DNA of 58,460 bases from positions 1 to 58,460 of IMG/VR virus record IMGVR_UViG_3300017917_001430; one strand, 5' to 3'. The position numbers and the translations under genes were made by a program. Numbering within the stretch: position 1 is the first letter of the stretch; every line of letters starts with the position of its first letter. The notes beneath the pieces are model-generated. The model did no database searches. It saw nothing but the letters and a program-made list of their open reading frames with translations, and was not told where the DNA came from. This DNA is from a virus. Shown in pieces: positions 1 to 11,100 of the stretch.

Positions 1-1
1 A

Positions 2-166
2 TTCCCACAGAACCGTGTATGGGGCTTCCAGAGAGACATCACTGTAAACCGTGAGTACAAGCCAAAGAAGGATACAATTGAGTACACAGTATTTGTACGC
101 TTTGGTATTCAATGGGAAGAACTAGATGCCGTCGCATATGTTGACGCAGATAGCGCAGATTCCTAA
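2..166 (+). CDS. Major capsid protein, C-terminal fragment
   Basis: Open frame entering from the left edge and ending at TAA 164-166 (54 visible residues). The segment contains an aromatic/charged stretch ending in GIQWEELDAVAYVD, typical of the end of HK97-fold capsid proteins of actinophages. It is followed at once by a strong terminator and then by head-tail connector genes, the usual position of the capsid gene. Codon choice is richer in C and G than in the next genes, as seen also in the major tail gene, which fits high expression. The assignment is inference from tail-end sequence and position; only the 3' end is present. Confidence 0.6.
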   Translation, partial: FPQNRVWGFQRDITVNREYKPKKDTIEYTVFVRFGIQWEELDAVAYVDADSADS

Positions 167-185
167 AAATAATCAATAAACATTA

Positions 186-217
186 GGGGGACGGCATAAA
201 AAACCGTCCCTCTTTTT
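186..217 (+). terminator. Intrinsic terminator after capsid gene
   Basis: GGGACGG (188-194) pairs with CCGTCCC (204-210) around a 9-base loop and is followed by a T-rich run (211-217). It lies 20 bases after the capsid stop codon and would separate capsid mRNA from the connector operon. Confidence 0.9.
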
Positions 218-224
218 GTTATTC

Positions 225-233
225 TGGTATAAT
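225..233 (+). promoter_or_regulatory. Extended -10 promoter
   Basis: TGGTATAAT: a perfect -10 hexamer at 228-233 with the TGN extension, no clear -35. It lies just after the capsid terminator and 22 bases before the start of the connector gene, so it probably drives the head-tail connector operon. Confidence 0.75.
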
Positions 234-255
234 TACAAAAGGGTAGAGGAGAATT

Positions 256-612
256 ATGAATACTACAATGGAAGAATTATCAACAAAAAGTGTTTTAGCA
301 TTAAAAGCATATGCAAAGAAAAACAATATAGAGTTATTTGAAGCAAATACAAAACTTGAAATATTGGAAATTTTATCTAGCTGGTTTCCACCAGAACATA
401 AAGAAGAGCGTGTAGAAGAAGTAAATAAGGCTGAAAATCTTACAAATAAAGTAGCACTATATTCACAAAGAAACATATATATGGATAATCTTGGTTCTCT
501 AAAAGTGGGGTATAACATAGTTTCAAAGGAGGCATCGGAAAAGTGGCTTACTCATAGGATGGTTCGTATAGCACCACCTGAAGAGGTAGCAACTTATTAC
601 GGTAAAGCATAA
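256..612 (+). CDS. Head-tail region protein with SAP/Rho-N-like motif
   Basis: 118 residues, start chosen by AGGAG at the right distance. Residues about 8-40 form a two-helix pattern (LKAYAKKNNIELFEANTKLEIL) resembling the SAP/Rho N-terminal helical motif often found in small proteins beside phage capsid genes. The rest has no recognised fold. The stop overlaps the next start (TAATG), so it is translated with the connector genes. Its role is probably head decoration or head-tail joining, but this is inferred from position. Confidence 0.6.
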   Translation: MNTTMEELSTKSVLALKAYAKKNNIELFEANTKLEILEILSSWFPPEHKEERVEEVNKAENLTNKVALYSQRNIYMDNLGSLKVGYNIVSKEASEKWLTHRMVRIAPPEEVATYYGKA

Positions 613-1613
613 TGTCAGCAGTTCTTCGTTTACCCCCATACCCACTTTCTATTACATATACAGTTCCAGATGAAACTGCAGAGTATATACTTGTAATTGA
701 AGATGTCGCAGAACAGTCAGAAATTGAAGAGTTTATTAGTGGAGAATCTGGTGGAGATTCATCAGCCACAGGTAAAATAACGTATGAGCTATCTGGAGAT
801 TTTATTAAATATGATAAATCATATGCGGTAACAGTTTATGAAGATATTGATGGAGAACGTGGAGATATAGTTCTTGAGGATAACTTACAAATTGAAAGAC
901 CATATATTGATCCAACCGCATTAGCACTCTCATTTAATGAAACATCTGCAACAGAAATTGCTAAATACAAGGAATACGAATCTCTTGCAAGAGCTATTAT
1001 TGATACAGTAGTTGATGGATTTTATTACAGACGTAAATATATTGAAGTAGTTGGTCAAGAAACTGATTACATGCCGCTTTGGGACAGAACACATAAGATT
1101 TTAAAGGTTTATGAAAATGCAGAGCTTGTTTATGATATAGATGATCCAGATGGTCCAGCTTTAGGTGCAAATACATTTATTATTACAAAAGATAAAACTG
1201 CTATTACAAAAGATCCAGTAGCAGCAGTAGATTCTATTAATAGAGCAGAGAGACGACCAGCTAGATTACCTATTGCTTCTTCAGATTCATTTGCAATATT
1301 TGATACAGAAGATAGTGGAAATGTTCAAACAATTACTCCTGGAGTTGGCTTTCCAGAAGGAGTAGACTATATATTCTTAGTAGAAACTGGATATAAAGTA
1401 GTTCCAATTGATATACAAGATGCGACTAAACTTCTTATTGAAGATATTAAATGTGGCAAGCTTGATTATTACAAGAGATATGTAAAAAATTATAGTACTG
1501 ATCAATTTAAAATTGAATATGATAAAAGAATGATTGATGGTACTGGTAATATTATTGTAGATAAGATATTAGCAAAATACGTTGATAACATTGTTCGCCC
1601 TGGAGTTTTATAA
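612..1613 (+). CDS. Head-tail adaptor (connector) protein
   Basis: 333 residues. The part from about residue 110 on is helical and resembles HK97 gp6/SPP1 gp15-type adaptors, which form a ring beneath the portal. The N-terminal 100 residues look like an added beta domain. Start codon overlaps the upstream stop and its own stop overlaps the next start, so it is translationally coupled in the order adaptor, stopper, neck protein, tail terminator. The family call rests mainly on this fixed gene order and on size. Confidence 0.6.
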   Translation: MSAVLRLPPYPLSITYTVPDETAEYILVIEDVAEQSEIEEFISGESGGDSSATGKITYELSGDFIKYDKSYAVTVYEDIDGERGDIVLEDNLQIERPYIDPTALALSFNETSATEIAKYKEYESLARAIIDTVVDGFYYRRKYIEVVGQETDYMPLWDRTHKILKVYENAELVYDIDDPDGPALGANTFIITKDKTAITKDPVAAVDSINRAERRPARLPIASSDSFAIFDTEDSGNVQTITPGVGFPEGVDYIFLVETGYKVVPIDIQDATKLLIEDIKCGKLDYYKRYVKNYSTDQFKIEYDKRMIDGTGNIIVDKILAKYVDNIVRPGVL

Positions 1614-2062
1614 TGAACAGTTGCGAAGCAACGGATTTTATGTATCCAATGAAAGCAGATATTTATTTTCCAATTCTTACTCAAGGTGATTATGGACAAC
1701 CCAAAAAAGATTGGGTATACGATAGAACAATAGTTTGTAATGCAACTCCAGTTGGAGGAGCTGGTACTGAAGACATTAAGCCAGAAGCATTTTTACAATA
1801 TGAAAATAGACTTATTGCAAGAACAAAAAATGATCCAAGAGTATCTTCACAAAGCTCAACTAATGCAGTAACTAACATATTAATAACAAATATTAGACAA
1901 GAAAATGATCAAGTAATCTATAAAGAAACTGCTGGTGCTAGAGCTGGACGTGGAACTATCTATGAAGTTGCTACAGTAGAACCATTTGTTGGTCCTTTTG
2001 GATCTGTTGAATATTATAAGATGCTTTGGCGAAGAACTGAAAACCAAACAGTTGGTGACTAA
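1613..2062 (+). CDS. Head completion / stopper protein
   Basis: 149 residues. The pattern of a small beta-barrel with an N-terminal strand (ILTQGDYGQPKKDW) and a late strand pair (YEVATVEPFVGPFGSVEYY) resembles SPP1 gp16-like stoppers that close the connector channel. It sits between adaptor and neck protein, as expected, with TAATG overlaps at both ends. Residues 63-64 onward carry a polar loop that could plug the channel. Function is from family likeness plus synteny. Confidence 0.6.
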   Translation: MNSCEATDFMYPMKADIYFPILTQGDYGQPKKDWVYDRTIVCNATPVGGAGTEDIKPEAFLQYENRLIARTKNDPRVSSQSSTNAVTNILITNIRQENDQVIYKETAGARAGRGTIYEVATVEPFVGPFGSVEYYKMLWRRTENQTVGD

Positions 2063-2739
2063 TGATAGTAAATGCTAATACAGTGTCTTTTACAAAACAA
2101 ATGAATAATATAATTAACTATTCTTTTGGTTTTTTAGAAGGCGTTAATCGTGGCAAAAAAATATTTTTAGATAATCTTGGAAAAGGATTAATTGCATCAC
2201 TTTCACAATATATTGATGTACAAGCTAGAGCAAATCCACAAGCACTTCATCATGTATATGAATGGAATCAAACTGGAAGTCCAAGTGCTAGATTGTTTGA
2301 TTTAAGATATACAGTTAGTAAGTTAGGACTTTCGGTTGGATCTACATTTAGGCAGTCACGTAGCGTAAGTCAAGATATGACAACTCCATTTTATGATAAA
2401 GCAAGAATTATGGAAAATGGAATTCCAGTTACTATTCGTCCAACAAAATCACAAGTTTTAAAGTTTAATGGACCAAATGGTGAAGTTTTTACTAGGAGAC
2501 CAGTAAAAATTGAAAACCCTGGTGGCGATGAAGTATATAAAGGATTTGAATCTGTTTTTGATGAATTTATGATTAGATATTTTAAGCAGTCATTTTTAAA
2601 AGCATCTGGTTTATATAACTATATACAAAAGCCAACTTTATATAAGAAAAATCTTAAAGCTGGATCAAAAATGGGAAGAAGCAAAGGTATTGATACGGGA
2701 TATAAATGGATTACTAATGCAACAATTGGGGTAGAATAG
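2062..2739 (+). CDS. HK97 gp10-like neck / tail completion protein
   Basis: 225 residues. The segment YIDVQARANPQALHHVYEWN and the following SARLFDL pattern match the actinophage version of the HK97-gp10-like family, which joins tail to connector. Basic C-terminus (KKNLKAGSKMGRSKG). Starts one base before the upstream stop ends. Next gene follows after 4 bases. Confidence 0.7.
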   Translation: MIVNANTVSFTKQMNNIINYSFGFLEGVNRGKKIFLDNLGKGLIASLSQYIDVQARANPQALHHVYEWNQTGSPSARLFDLRYTVSKLGLSVGSTFRQSRSVSQDMTTPFYDKARIMENGIPVTIRPTKSQVLKFNGPNGEVFTRRPVKIENPGGDEVYKGFESVFDEFMIRYFKQSFLKASGLYNYIQKPTLYKKNLKAGSKMGRSKGIDTGYKWITNATIGVE

Positions 2740-2743
2740 TACT

Positions 2744-3313
2744 ATGCCGATATTAACAGATACAGGTTTTCCACCAACATTTATTAATGGATATATTCTG
2801 GGTGAGCTTGCATACTACGGCTTAATGGCGGAAAATGATTTAGTTAACCCAAGTCCAATGGTTCCAGCACAATTTCCAACCAATATTGAGGATTTATACA
2901 ACGATAGTATTCAAATAAGACAAACAGAAAGCCCTATATTAATAGTATACGACAGACTTATGAGATTTAGACCAACCCCATTTTATCCACATAAGCGAGA
3001 ACAATTAATATATTTTATTTATTCTACAGATGTAGGCAAGCTTATAGACACGGTTCGTGTTATATCTAATGCACTTGATCGTGAAGATTCGTCTGCCCAA
3101 GATGTTAACTCATGGGCAATAGCTAATCCTGTACTTAATTCTCAGGGAAATGCTATCCCATATAATATTTATTTTCATAATACTAGGGTCTATCAAGCTG
3201 ATGAAAGTAGAGACGTAGCAGAGCTAGCCTCTGCAAGAACACTTTTTGTAAATAAACTAATTGTTGAATATGACTATCATATTAAAACTGAGGCAGATTC
3301 CAGATATACATAA
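2744..3313 (+). CDS. Tail terminator protein
   Basis: 189 residues. An alternating helix/strand pattern and position directly upstream of the major tail gene fit the tail terminator, which caps the tail tube and fixes its length. It includes the segment FYPHKREQLIYFIYS, similar to terminators of other actinophages. No catalytic motif. It ends the connector operon; a promoter-like TATAAT follows at 3321. Confidence 0.6.
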   Translation: MPILTDTGFPPTFINGYILGELAYYGLMAENDLVNPSPMVPAQFPTNIEDLYNDSIQIRQTESPILIVYDRLMRFRPTPFYPHKREQLIYFIYSTDVGKLIDTVRVISNALDREDSSAQDVNSWAIANPVLNSQGNAIPYNIYFHNTRVYQADESRDVAELASARTLFVNKLIVEYDYHIKTEADSRYT

Positions 3314-3320
3314 ATGGCAG

Positions 3321-3326
3321 TATAAT
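3321..3326 (+). promoter_or_regulatory. Promoter -10 box before major tail gene
   Basis: TATAAT in the 69-base gap before the major tail gene. TTCCAG lies 17 bases upstream as a weak -35. The transcript would have a leader of about 50 bases containing AGAGGTG before the start codon at 3383. Confidence 0.5.
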
Positions 3327-3382
3327 TATGTTTGAGGAAACACGCCAAAACTTAATATATACATGAAAGAGGTGAATATAAT

Positions 3383-4015
3383 ATGCCATATAGCCGTGGT
3401 ACGTCTAATAACATTATCGTCGGTGCAGCAGCGCTTTTCGTAGCAGATACAACTCTGACTCCAGGAACGCTTGAGGCCTTTGATGCAAGTGAATCTTTCA
3501 AAGATACACTTACAGCAGATGCAGCTTATACCAACGTAGGTTACACCATGAACGGTCTAGAATTGCAGTTCCAACCAGATTTCGGTGAAGTCCAGGTAGA
3601 TCAGATTCTTGACGTTGCAAAACTATATAAGCAAGGTATGCAAGTAAATCTTGCTACCGCTTTTGCTGAAGCAACCCTAGAAAACTTGCTTTTGGCATTA
3701 GCATATTCTGATGCACAACTTACAGGAAACAAAGCAGCATCTACAGGTCAAACACTTAATTTGTCTGCAGGTGAGCTTGGAGAATGTCCAGTAGAACGAG
3801 GAATCGTTGCTGTTGGACCTGGAACTGGTGACTGTGATGCCTCTGATTCCGTTGAGCGTGTTTACACCGCATATCGTGCTCTATCAATTGAGAACGTAAC
3901 TGTGTCCGCAAAGCGTGATGAAGCGTCAATGTTTGAAGTTTCTTTCCGTCTTCTTCCAGAAGATGCGTCAGGTTCCTATGGTAAGATCGTAGATCGTACT
4001 TGGGGACAGTCATAA
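3383..4015 (+). CDS. Major tail tube protein
   Basis: 210 residues. Sequence pattern, with repeated beta strands, a TSNNIIVGAAALFV N-terminus and SAKRDEASMFEVSFRLLP near the end, together with its place between tail terminator and chaperone genes, identifies the tail tube subunit, present in hundreds of copies. It has its own promoter, a strong ribosome site (AGAGGTG) and its own terminator. Codons are enriched in C- and G-ending forms compared with neighbours, consistent with very high expression. Confidence 0.85.
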   Translation: MPYSRGTSNNIIVGAAALFVADTTLTPGTLEAFDASESFKDTLTADAAYTNVGYTMNGLELQFQPDFGEVQVDQILDVAKLYKQGMQVNLATAFAEATLENLLLALAYSDAQLTGNKAASTGQTLNLSAGELGECPVERGIVAVGPGTGDCDASDSVERVYTAYRALSIENVTVSAKRDEASMFEVSFRLLPEDASGSYGKIVDRTWGQS

Positions 4016-4038
4016 TCTAGTTTTAGATTAAACAAAAG

Positions 4039-4065
4039 CCCACTTCTAATGAGGTGGGTTTTTTG
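4039..4065 (+). terminator. Intrinsic terminator after major tail gene
   Basis: Eight paired bases, CCCACTTC (4039-4046) with GAGGTGGG (4051-4058), loop TAAT, then a T run. It isolates the highly expressed tail tube transcript. Confidence 0.9.
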
Positions 4066-4074
4066 TTTTGTCTA

Positions 4075-4083
4075 TGATAGAAT
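4075..4083 (+). promoter_or_regulatory. Extended -10 promoter, near-leaderless
   Basis: TGATAGAAT, with hexamer TAGAAT at 4078-4083. The next ATG (4093) lies 9 bases later and has no ribosome site, so the mRNA would start only 2-3 bases upstream of the start codon. Confidence 0.5.
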
Positions 4084-4092
4084 AGATAAGTT

Positions 4093-4788
4093 ATGGCTAC
4101 AGCAGTCTATCAAAATAAAATAATTAATCTTATTGATGGTACAGAATTAGAAATTATGCCATTAAAAATAAAATATTTGCGTCAATTTATGGATGCATTT
4201 GAAAATGTAAAAAAATCTAAAAATGATGACGAAGCCATAGAAAATATTGTTGAGTGTGTAAGAATAGCAATGAAACAATATTATCCAGAAGTATCTGTAC
4301 AAAAAAATGATATAGAAGATAGTTTTGATATGCCAACTATTTATAAGATTTTAGATGTGGCTGCAGGTATTAAAATAAATGATGCATCAGAAGAAGATGT
4401 ATCTAGTCAAGCTAAAGATAGTGGGTCTACATGGTCAGAGCTTGATTTAGCAAAAATAGAAGCAGAGGTTTTTTTGCTTGGTATATGGAAAGACTATCAA
4501 GAACTAGAAGAGTCTTTGTCTATGCCAGAACTAATAACAACATTATCAAGCCGTAGAGAATTAGAATATGAAGAAAAAAAGTTTCTTGCTGCTATTCAGG
4601 GGGTAGATCTAGATAAGCAGTCCAATAGTAATCGTGGTCAAAAAGAATGGGAAGATTTAAAAGCAAGGGTATTTAGTAAAGGTGCTACAAATGATAGTAA
4701 AGATATTTTAGCACTACAGGGACAAAATGCAAAAAAGGCTGGATTTGGTATTGGCTTAGGCTTAGATTACGAAGATTTACGAAAATAA
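4093..4788 (+). CDS. Tail assembly chaperone, long form (G-T-like, in frame)
   Basis: 231 residues. Residues 1-95 match the short chaperone encoded next (shared order: INLIDGTELEIMPLKI, LRQFM, ECVRIAMKQYYPE, MPTIYKI, AAGIK). The rest resembles the T domain of siphophage chaperones (SMPELITTL, KKFLAAIQGVDLD). In most siphophages the T part is made by programmed frameshift from G; here both parts lie in one frame. It should bind the tape measure during tail assembly. It lacks a ribosome site and may be leaderless. Confidence 0.8.
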   Translation: MATAVYQNKIINLIDGTELEIMPLKIKYLRQFMDAFENVKKSKNDDEAIENIVECVRIAMKQYYPEVSVQKNDIEDSFDMPTIYKILDVAAGIKINDASEEDVSSQAKDSGSTWSELDLAKIEAEVFLLGIWKDYQELEESLSMPELITTLSSRRELEYEEKKFLAAIQGVDLDKQSNSNRGQKEWEDLKARVFSKGATNDSKDILALQGQNAKKAGFGIGLGLDYEDLRK

Positions 4789-4811
4789 ACAGTAAAAAAA
4801 TAGCGCTATCG

Positions 4812-4820
4812 TGCTATAAT
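4812..4820 (+). promoter_or_regulatory. Extended -10 promoter
   Basis: TGCTATAAT in the 58-base gap between the chaperone genes, followed by a perfect AGGAGG ribosome site. The short chaperone therefore has its own strong transcription and translation signals, unlike the long form. Confidence 0.75.
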
Positions 4821-4846
4821 TAACATAACCTATAGGAGGAAAATCA

Positions 4847-5176
4847 ATGGCAACAACTACGCATGAAGAGACAACTCTCACGCTAATTGATGGCACAAAG
4901 GTTACAGTACGTCCTCTAAAAATCTCTCTACTTCGTCAATTTATGAAGAAGTTTGAGGGAGTGGGAGCAGTGGCGGATAATAACGAAAAGTCTATGGACA
5001 TTCTAATGGAATGTGTGCAGATTGCAATGAAACAGTATAAGCCAGAACTCTCTGAAGACGTAAAAAAACTGGAGGAGATTGTAGATCTTCCAACAGTTTA
5101 CAAGATCGTAGAAGCAGCATCAGGCATTAAGCTTGCAGAAGTTTCAGACGTTCTTGGTGTAGCAGTGGCTGAGTAA
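4847..5176 (+). CDS. Tail assembly chaperone, short form (G-like)
   Basis: 109 residues, paralogous to the first 95 or so residues of the preceding gene but lacking the T domain. It has its own promoter and an optimal AGGAGG site, and C/G-ending codons suggesting much higher output than the long form. The excess of G over G-T seen in lambda-like phages would here come from gene duplication and promoter strength. An A-run at 5062-5068 is not a productive frameshift site: the -1 frame closes after about 20 codons. Confidence 0.8.
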   Translation: MATTTHEETTLTLIDGTKVTVRPLKISLLRQFMKKFEGVGAVADNNEKSMDILMECVQIAMKQYKPELSEDVKKLEEIVDLPTVYKIVEAASGIKLAEVSDVLGVAVAE

Positions 5177-5197
5177 TTTAAAGAGGTGTGAAACTAA

Positions 5198-8100
5198 ATG
5201 GCTGATGTTAATGCTAATATTGACATTAATATTGATTCGTCTAATGCATTAGCACAGCTAAAATCGCTGCAGCGTCAGATATCTCAGTTTCACACCTCTA
5301 TTGCAAAGTCAAGCGAAGCAGCAGCGCTTGCACAACGTGGACTACAGAAAAACCTTTTAAATAGTATAAATGCTATTGGCGCATTTACTGCAGAAATGCG
5401 TACAGTACGAACATCTGCTGAATCTTTTACTGACTCTTTAGAAAAAAATAAGTTTTCAATGCGGGAATACTTCCGCTATGCTGGTGCATCTACAAAAACA
5501 TTTGGCAGATTATTTAAATCAGAATTTGACACAATTGGCAAGGTAGCCGAAGAACGTGTAAAGCGTTTACAAACTCAGTATATAAAGATGGGCCGTGATA
5601 CTAACGGTGCTATGAGGGCAATTGCAGTAATGCCAACTGAGTTGAACATGAAGGACTATACAACTCAAGTCCAGATGGCAGCTCAAAAACAAGCTTTATT
5701 TAATCAACTAATGAGGCAGGGATCAACAAATCTCCTAAACTTTGGTAAGAATACACAGTGGGCTGGTCGTCAGCTTATGGTTGGTTTTACCTTGCCACTT
5801 ATGGCTGTTGGAAGTGCTGCTACACGAACATTTATGGAAATGGAAGCACAAGCTTTAAGATTTAGAAAAGTATATGGAGATTTATTTACACCAAGAGAAG
5901 AAACACAGCAAGCTCTAGCAAATATTACAGAACTTGGAAGACAGTTTACAAGATATGGAGTTGCTGTATCAACTACTGTTGGTTTGGCAGCAGATGCTGC
6001 AGCAGCAGGCTTCCAAGGCTTAGATTTACAACGTCAAACAACTGAAGCAACACGTCTTTCTATTCTTGGTCAGGTAGATAGCCAAAAGGCACTAGAAACT
6101 ACAATTTCATTACAAAATGCATTTAAGATGTCTTCACAAGATCTTGCTGGAGCAATTGACTTCTTAAACGCAGTTGAAAACCAAACTGTTGTTTCTCTTG
6201 ATGATATTACTACTGCAATTCCAAAAGTTGCTCCTGTTATTCAACAACTTGGTGGAAACGTAAAAGATTTAGCATTCTTCCTTGGAGCTCTTAAAGAAGG
6301 TGGCGTAAATGCTTCTGAAGGTGCAAACGCACTTAAGTCAGGTTTAGGTGCATTAATTAACCCTACAGAAAAAGCAGCAGGAATGCTTGCTGATATGGGA
6401 ATTAATATTAATCAAATTGTTGAAAGAAACCAAGGTAATCTTAGAGCAACAGTAATTGAATTTGCAAGAGCTTTAGATACACTTGATCCATTAAATCGTG
6501 CTCGTGCTATTGAGCAACTATTTGGTAAGTTCCAGTTTGCACGTTTGTCAACACTATTTGATAACGTTACAAATCAAGCTGGACAAGCTGGACGTATTCT
6601 TGAATTAGCTGGAACATCAATTGAAGACTTGGCAGCATTATCACAGCAAGAATTAGGAATGACTGCAGATTCTGCAATGAATAAATTCCGTAAGTCTGTT
6701 GAAGATCTTAAAATTTCATTAGTTCCAGTAGGAGAAACATTCTTAAAAGCAGTAACACCAATTATTGATTTTGTTGGAAATATTCTTGATAGATTTAATA
6801 ATTTATCTGATGGAACAAAACGAGTTATTACATTATTAACTGTTGGCCTTGGTGCTGTTGGTCCAGTACTTCTTATGACATTTGGTTTGATTGCAAACGG
6901 TGTTGCTAATTTAATTAAACTATTCCTAACTTTACGTTCAGGATATCAAAGATTAACTGGTCAGTCTCAAGTACTAGGAGAACAAACACAGTATTTAACA
7001 AGTGAACAAATAGATGCTGCAGCAGCAGCACATTCACTTGATCAAACACATGCAAAGTTAACACAAACATTTACTGCTGAAGCATCAGCTATTAATAAAT
7101 TAATTCAAGCATACAATTCAGCAGCAGGAGCAGCAAGAAACTTTGCTATGAATAATCCTGCAATGATGATGCCACCAAAAGGTCGTAAGAAGTTTGCAAG
7201 TGGCATTGTTTCAGTTCCTGGTCCAAAAGGTGCTGGAGATGTTATACCAGCAATGTTGTCTCCAGGAGAAGCAGTTGTTCCTGCAGACATGGCAGAAAAA
7301 TATGCACCATTAATTAATGGAATGATTGCAGACAATATTCCTGGATTTAAACGAGGAGTAAGAGCTGGTAAATTTACTGCAGTAGATGTTCCTGGTGGCT
7401 ATGATGTTGCACACTTTGGAATGAAGAGCTCAATGACTGGACAGCAACTAGTTGATATGGTTGCGGGATTAGATACGGCAGCAGCAAAATATATAAGAAA
7501 TATGGTTGCTTCAATTGAAAATGGTTTACAGCAATCATTTACTACATTTGATAATAGTGTAATTGCACAATTTACAAATTTAAATAGAGAGTTAGATAAA
7601 GCTGGCAAAGCTAGTACACAAGCAGTAAGAGAAAATCTTGTAGGTGCAGGATTTGCAGAAGTTAGAGATGTTGAATTACAAAGACAACTAACTGGTGCTG
7701 GAATGTCAATAGATGAATTTAGACAGGTTAATCAAAAAATAACTGATCAAATTGTACAAGGTTTTGATGCTTTAGGTGACCAAACAACTATTACATCTGA
7801 GCAATTAGATAAACTTATAAGAAAAGCATATGAAGAAGTTGCAAAAACAGATGCTCGTATTGAGCAGGCATATAAAAATATGCAAAAAGTTACAACTGTA
7901 ACAGACCCAAGAACATCTTCAAGAGTACCACTTACAGAACAATCTTATACTATAAGTAGAAAGCGTGGAAGATTTGCTAGTGGTATGGAAAGTATGGCAG
8001 GTGCTGATCGTGGTCCATATACACCAGTATCAAGGTTTGGTATTACTGGAGCAATGGCTGGTCAGATTGGACTTGCCCATGCAGATGCTGCAAAAGTTTA

Positions 8101-11100
8101 TAAACAATTTTCTGATGAAGTTAAAGTTAAACTAGCTTCTTTAAGAGGAGACATTGTTGGATTTGCAAAACAGTTTGAAATAGAAGCTGAAAAAGCTGGA
8201 CTAAAAACTGGTAATGCATATAAAATTGGCGTAGATAAAAGCAATGCTCAAGATATTTATGTTGAAACAAGAGATAGACAAAGCCCTCATAGGCTAGCAG
8301 ATAATGATGGAAGAGATGATGCTAAAGCATACTCAGATGCTAGAGATAAAGAATTAAATCGTAGAACCAGAACTCGTAGAGTAGCAACAGCACCACAAGG
8401 AGCACCACCTCCAATAGTTCCAGGTGGAATTCCAATGTCAGTTTTACAGGCAGCATATACTGAAAATGCCTTGAGAGATAAAATGCGGGCACAACAAGAA
8501 GCAACAGCAAAAATGACTCAAAGAATGAATACCCTTAATAAGGCATTTATGGGTGGAACATTTGCAGTATCTGCATTATCTGGTGTTGCTTCAATGGCTG
8601 GCGGTAATCTAGGAAAGTTTTCAGAGATATTATTCCAAATCAGTGGACCATTATTTGCTCTATCTTCAGTTATACAGTTGCTTACTGGAGAAAAAATAGT
8701 TGGTCTATTTAAAAAACTTGGATCTTTAAAGATTGGACTTCTTGCAATAGGAATAACAGCATTGGTTACTGTAGTAAAACTAGTATCTGCTGCTAAAGAA
8801 AAAGAAAGAATTGCAACAGAAGGTTTAGCAAATGTTATTAATACAACTAAAGATAAACTAGAAGTTCTTGGCAATTTCTTTAATACTATTCCAACTGGTA
8901 GAGCTGGTAAAAACTTTGTTGTTAGTAGTGCTCCTATTAGAGCTGGATCTAGAGAACAAGCACAGCAGTTAAAAGCAAATAAAGATTTTGTTAAACAATA
9001 CGAAAAAGATATTAAAGGTTTAACTCAAGAAACTGAAGCTCGTGCTTTATTATCACTACAGACTCTAGCATTAGATTTGGCTGGTCAGGGTTTTGGCAAA
9101 GATGCAATAACTACTATTATTACTGCTATTACAGAAGAAGCTGGTAGATCTGAGTTAATGCTTAAGTTTAAACAAATTGATGTTTCTACTGAAGAGGGTA
9201 AAAAAGCTGCAATTGAAACTGCAAGAGCAATTACGGAAAATTTTGATAAAGAATTTAAAAAAGGTGTAAAGAAATCAAGACAGGTTATTTACGGTGGACG
9301 TGGTGGTGCTATTGTTGGTCCAGAAGTTATTACTTTAACTAAAGAACAACAAAAAGAACTTAAACTTGGAAGCCAAGAATTAGGAAATACTCTTGCTGGT
9401 GTTACTGGTCAGTTTAGAGCTGGAGCACTTACTGGAGATCAATATAGTAGAGCAATTACAGAAATATTAGGATCTACATATGGCGTGGCTAATGCATCAA
9501 TGCTTTTGACAAAAACATTAGCAAATATTAGTCCAGAAACAGATAAACAAACAGAAGCAATTACAGACTATCAGGCTCAATTATGGTTAGTAAGAGCAGC
9601 ACTTCTAGAAGTTGCTGTTTCAGAAACGTTACTTGCTCGTCTACGAAGTGCTAATATGCTTGAAAGAAAAGTGGCAATAGAAGAACTTAAAAAATTAATT
9701 GCTGCAGAAAATAAATTAAAAGAGGAAGAAGCAAAAGGAACAAACACTGCAACACAAAAGGGCGAGGCTAACGCATTAGAAAAAAGAATTGAACAAATTC
9801 GTAATCAAACTAAAGCATTTATTACTCTTCGTAATGCAAAAATTGATGAGGCTACAGCAACAGAATTATCCAACGATGCAGAAATAGCATCTTTAGTTGT
9901 TAAAAATGCAAAAGGTAAGTCATTAAAACAAATTATTAAATTAGTTAATGACTATAAAAAAGCACTTAAGGATCAGACTAAAGCTGAGTTCCAGTATATG
10001 TCAGGACCTAATTTGTTTAAAGCGCAACTAGAAAGATTCAAAGCGCAGGCAGATCTTCGTGAAAAACTAATTGATATTCAGTTTGCGCCTCAACTAAAAG
10101 CAGAAAATGATCAGTTAGAAAGACAACAATCTCTTTTACAAAAAGTTAATGATGAAATTGAAAATGTAAATAGGAAACAAATTGAGCCACTACAGGCTAG
10201 AATTGAAACAAATAATTTTGCTCTTGACAAGATATCCCTTCAAGAAGATGTCATTAATGAAAAATACAATAAGCAAGTTGAAGCATTGGATAAAATTGCA
10301 ACTCTTAATCAAGATATTGCCAATATTCAGCGACAAAGAATGTCTATTGCTGATGCCTTAACTCGTGGTGATATTTCAGCTGCTGCAGAACTTATGCAAG
10401 ATGCAAGAGCAGAGCAAGCACAGTCTTCAATTGCAAGACAGAAAGAAGGACTTACTGCCACTCGTGATGCTGCTATTGCTGCATTAGGTAGAAATAGAAT
10501 TGAAAAAGAAAATAAAACTTTACAGCTGCAAATTACAGAAATTGAAAAGGGACAACTTGCAACACTTGAATCTCAAAAGAGAACAATAGAAGATTCTATT
10601 GAAGCAACTAATAGAAATATAGAAGCATTAAATAGACAAGTAGAAACATTAAAAGATTCTGCTCTTTATGGTGGAAAAACAAAAGAAGAAATTGGACAGC
10701 TTGAAGGATTAATTGCAGCAGCGGAAGCAGCTGGAATAAAGTTTGATGCTGTTCTTTTGAGTCAGGCAGGAAATGCCCAAAAATTAGCAGCAGCACTAGC
10801 AGCAGCTTTATCAGCACAAAAAGCTTTGGGTTCTGGTGCAACCACTATGGCAGAAATAAAAGCTGGTTATGATGCTGGAACAATTACAGCTCAAACAATT
10901 ACTCCTCAACAAAAAGCAACAGTATTGCAAAGCATTAGAGACTTAAATGCAAAAATTCAAGGAACAATAACAAAACTAAGGTCAACTATAGGTAAAAACT
11001 ATGGTGGCATAGTTCCTAAATATATGGCAAATGGCGGAAGAGCAATGGGATCTGATACTGTTCCAGCAATGCTTACTCCTGGAGAGTTTATAGTAAATAG

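Noticed and set aside
3756-4013. Minus-strand ORF in the major tail gene
   Set aside because: Shadow frame of a strongly supported gene with no signals of its own.
5060-5130. A-run in the short chaperone as a -1 frameshift site
   Set aside because: The -1 frame stops after about 20 codons and does not lead to a T-like domain.
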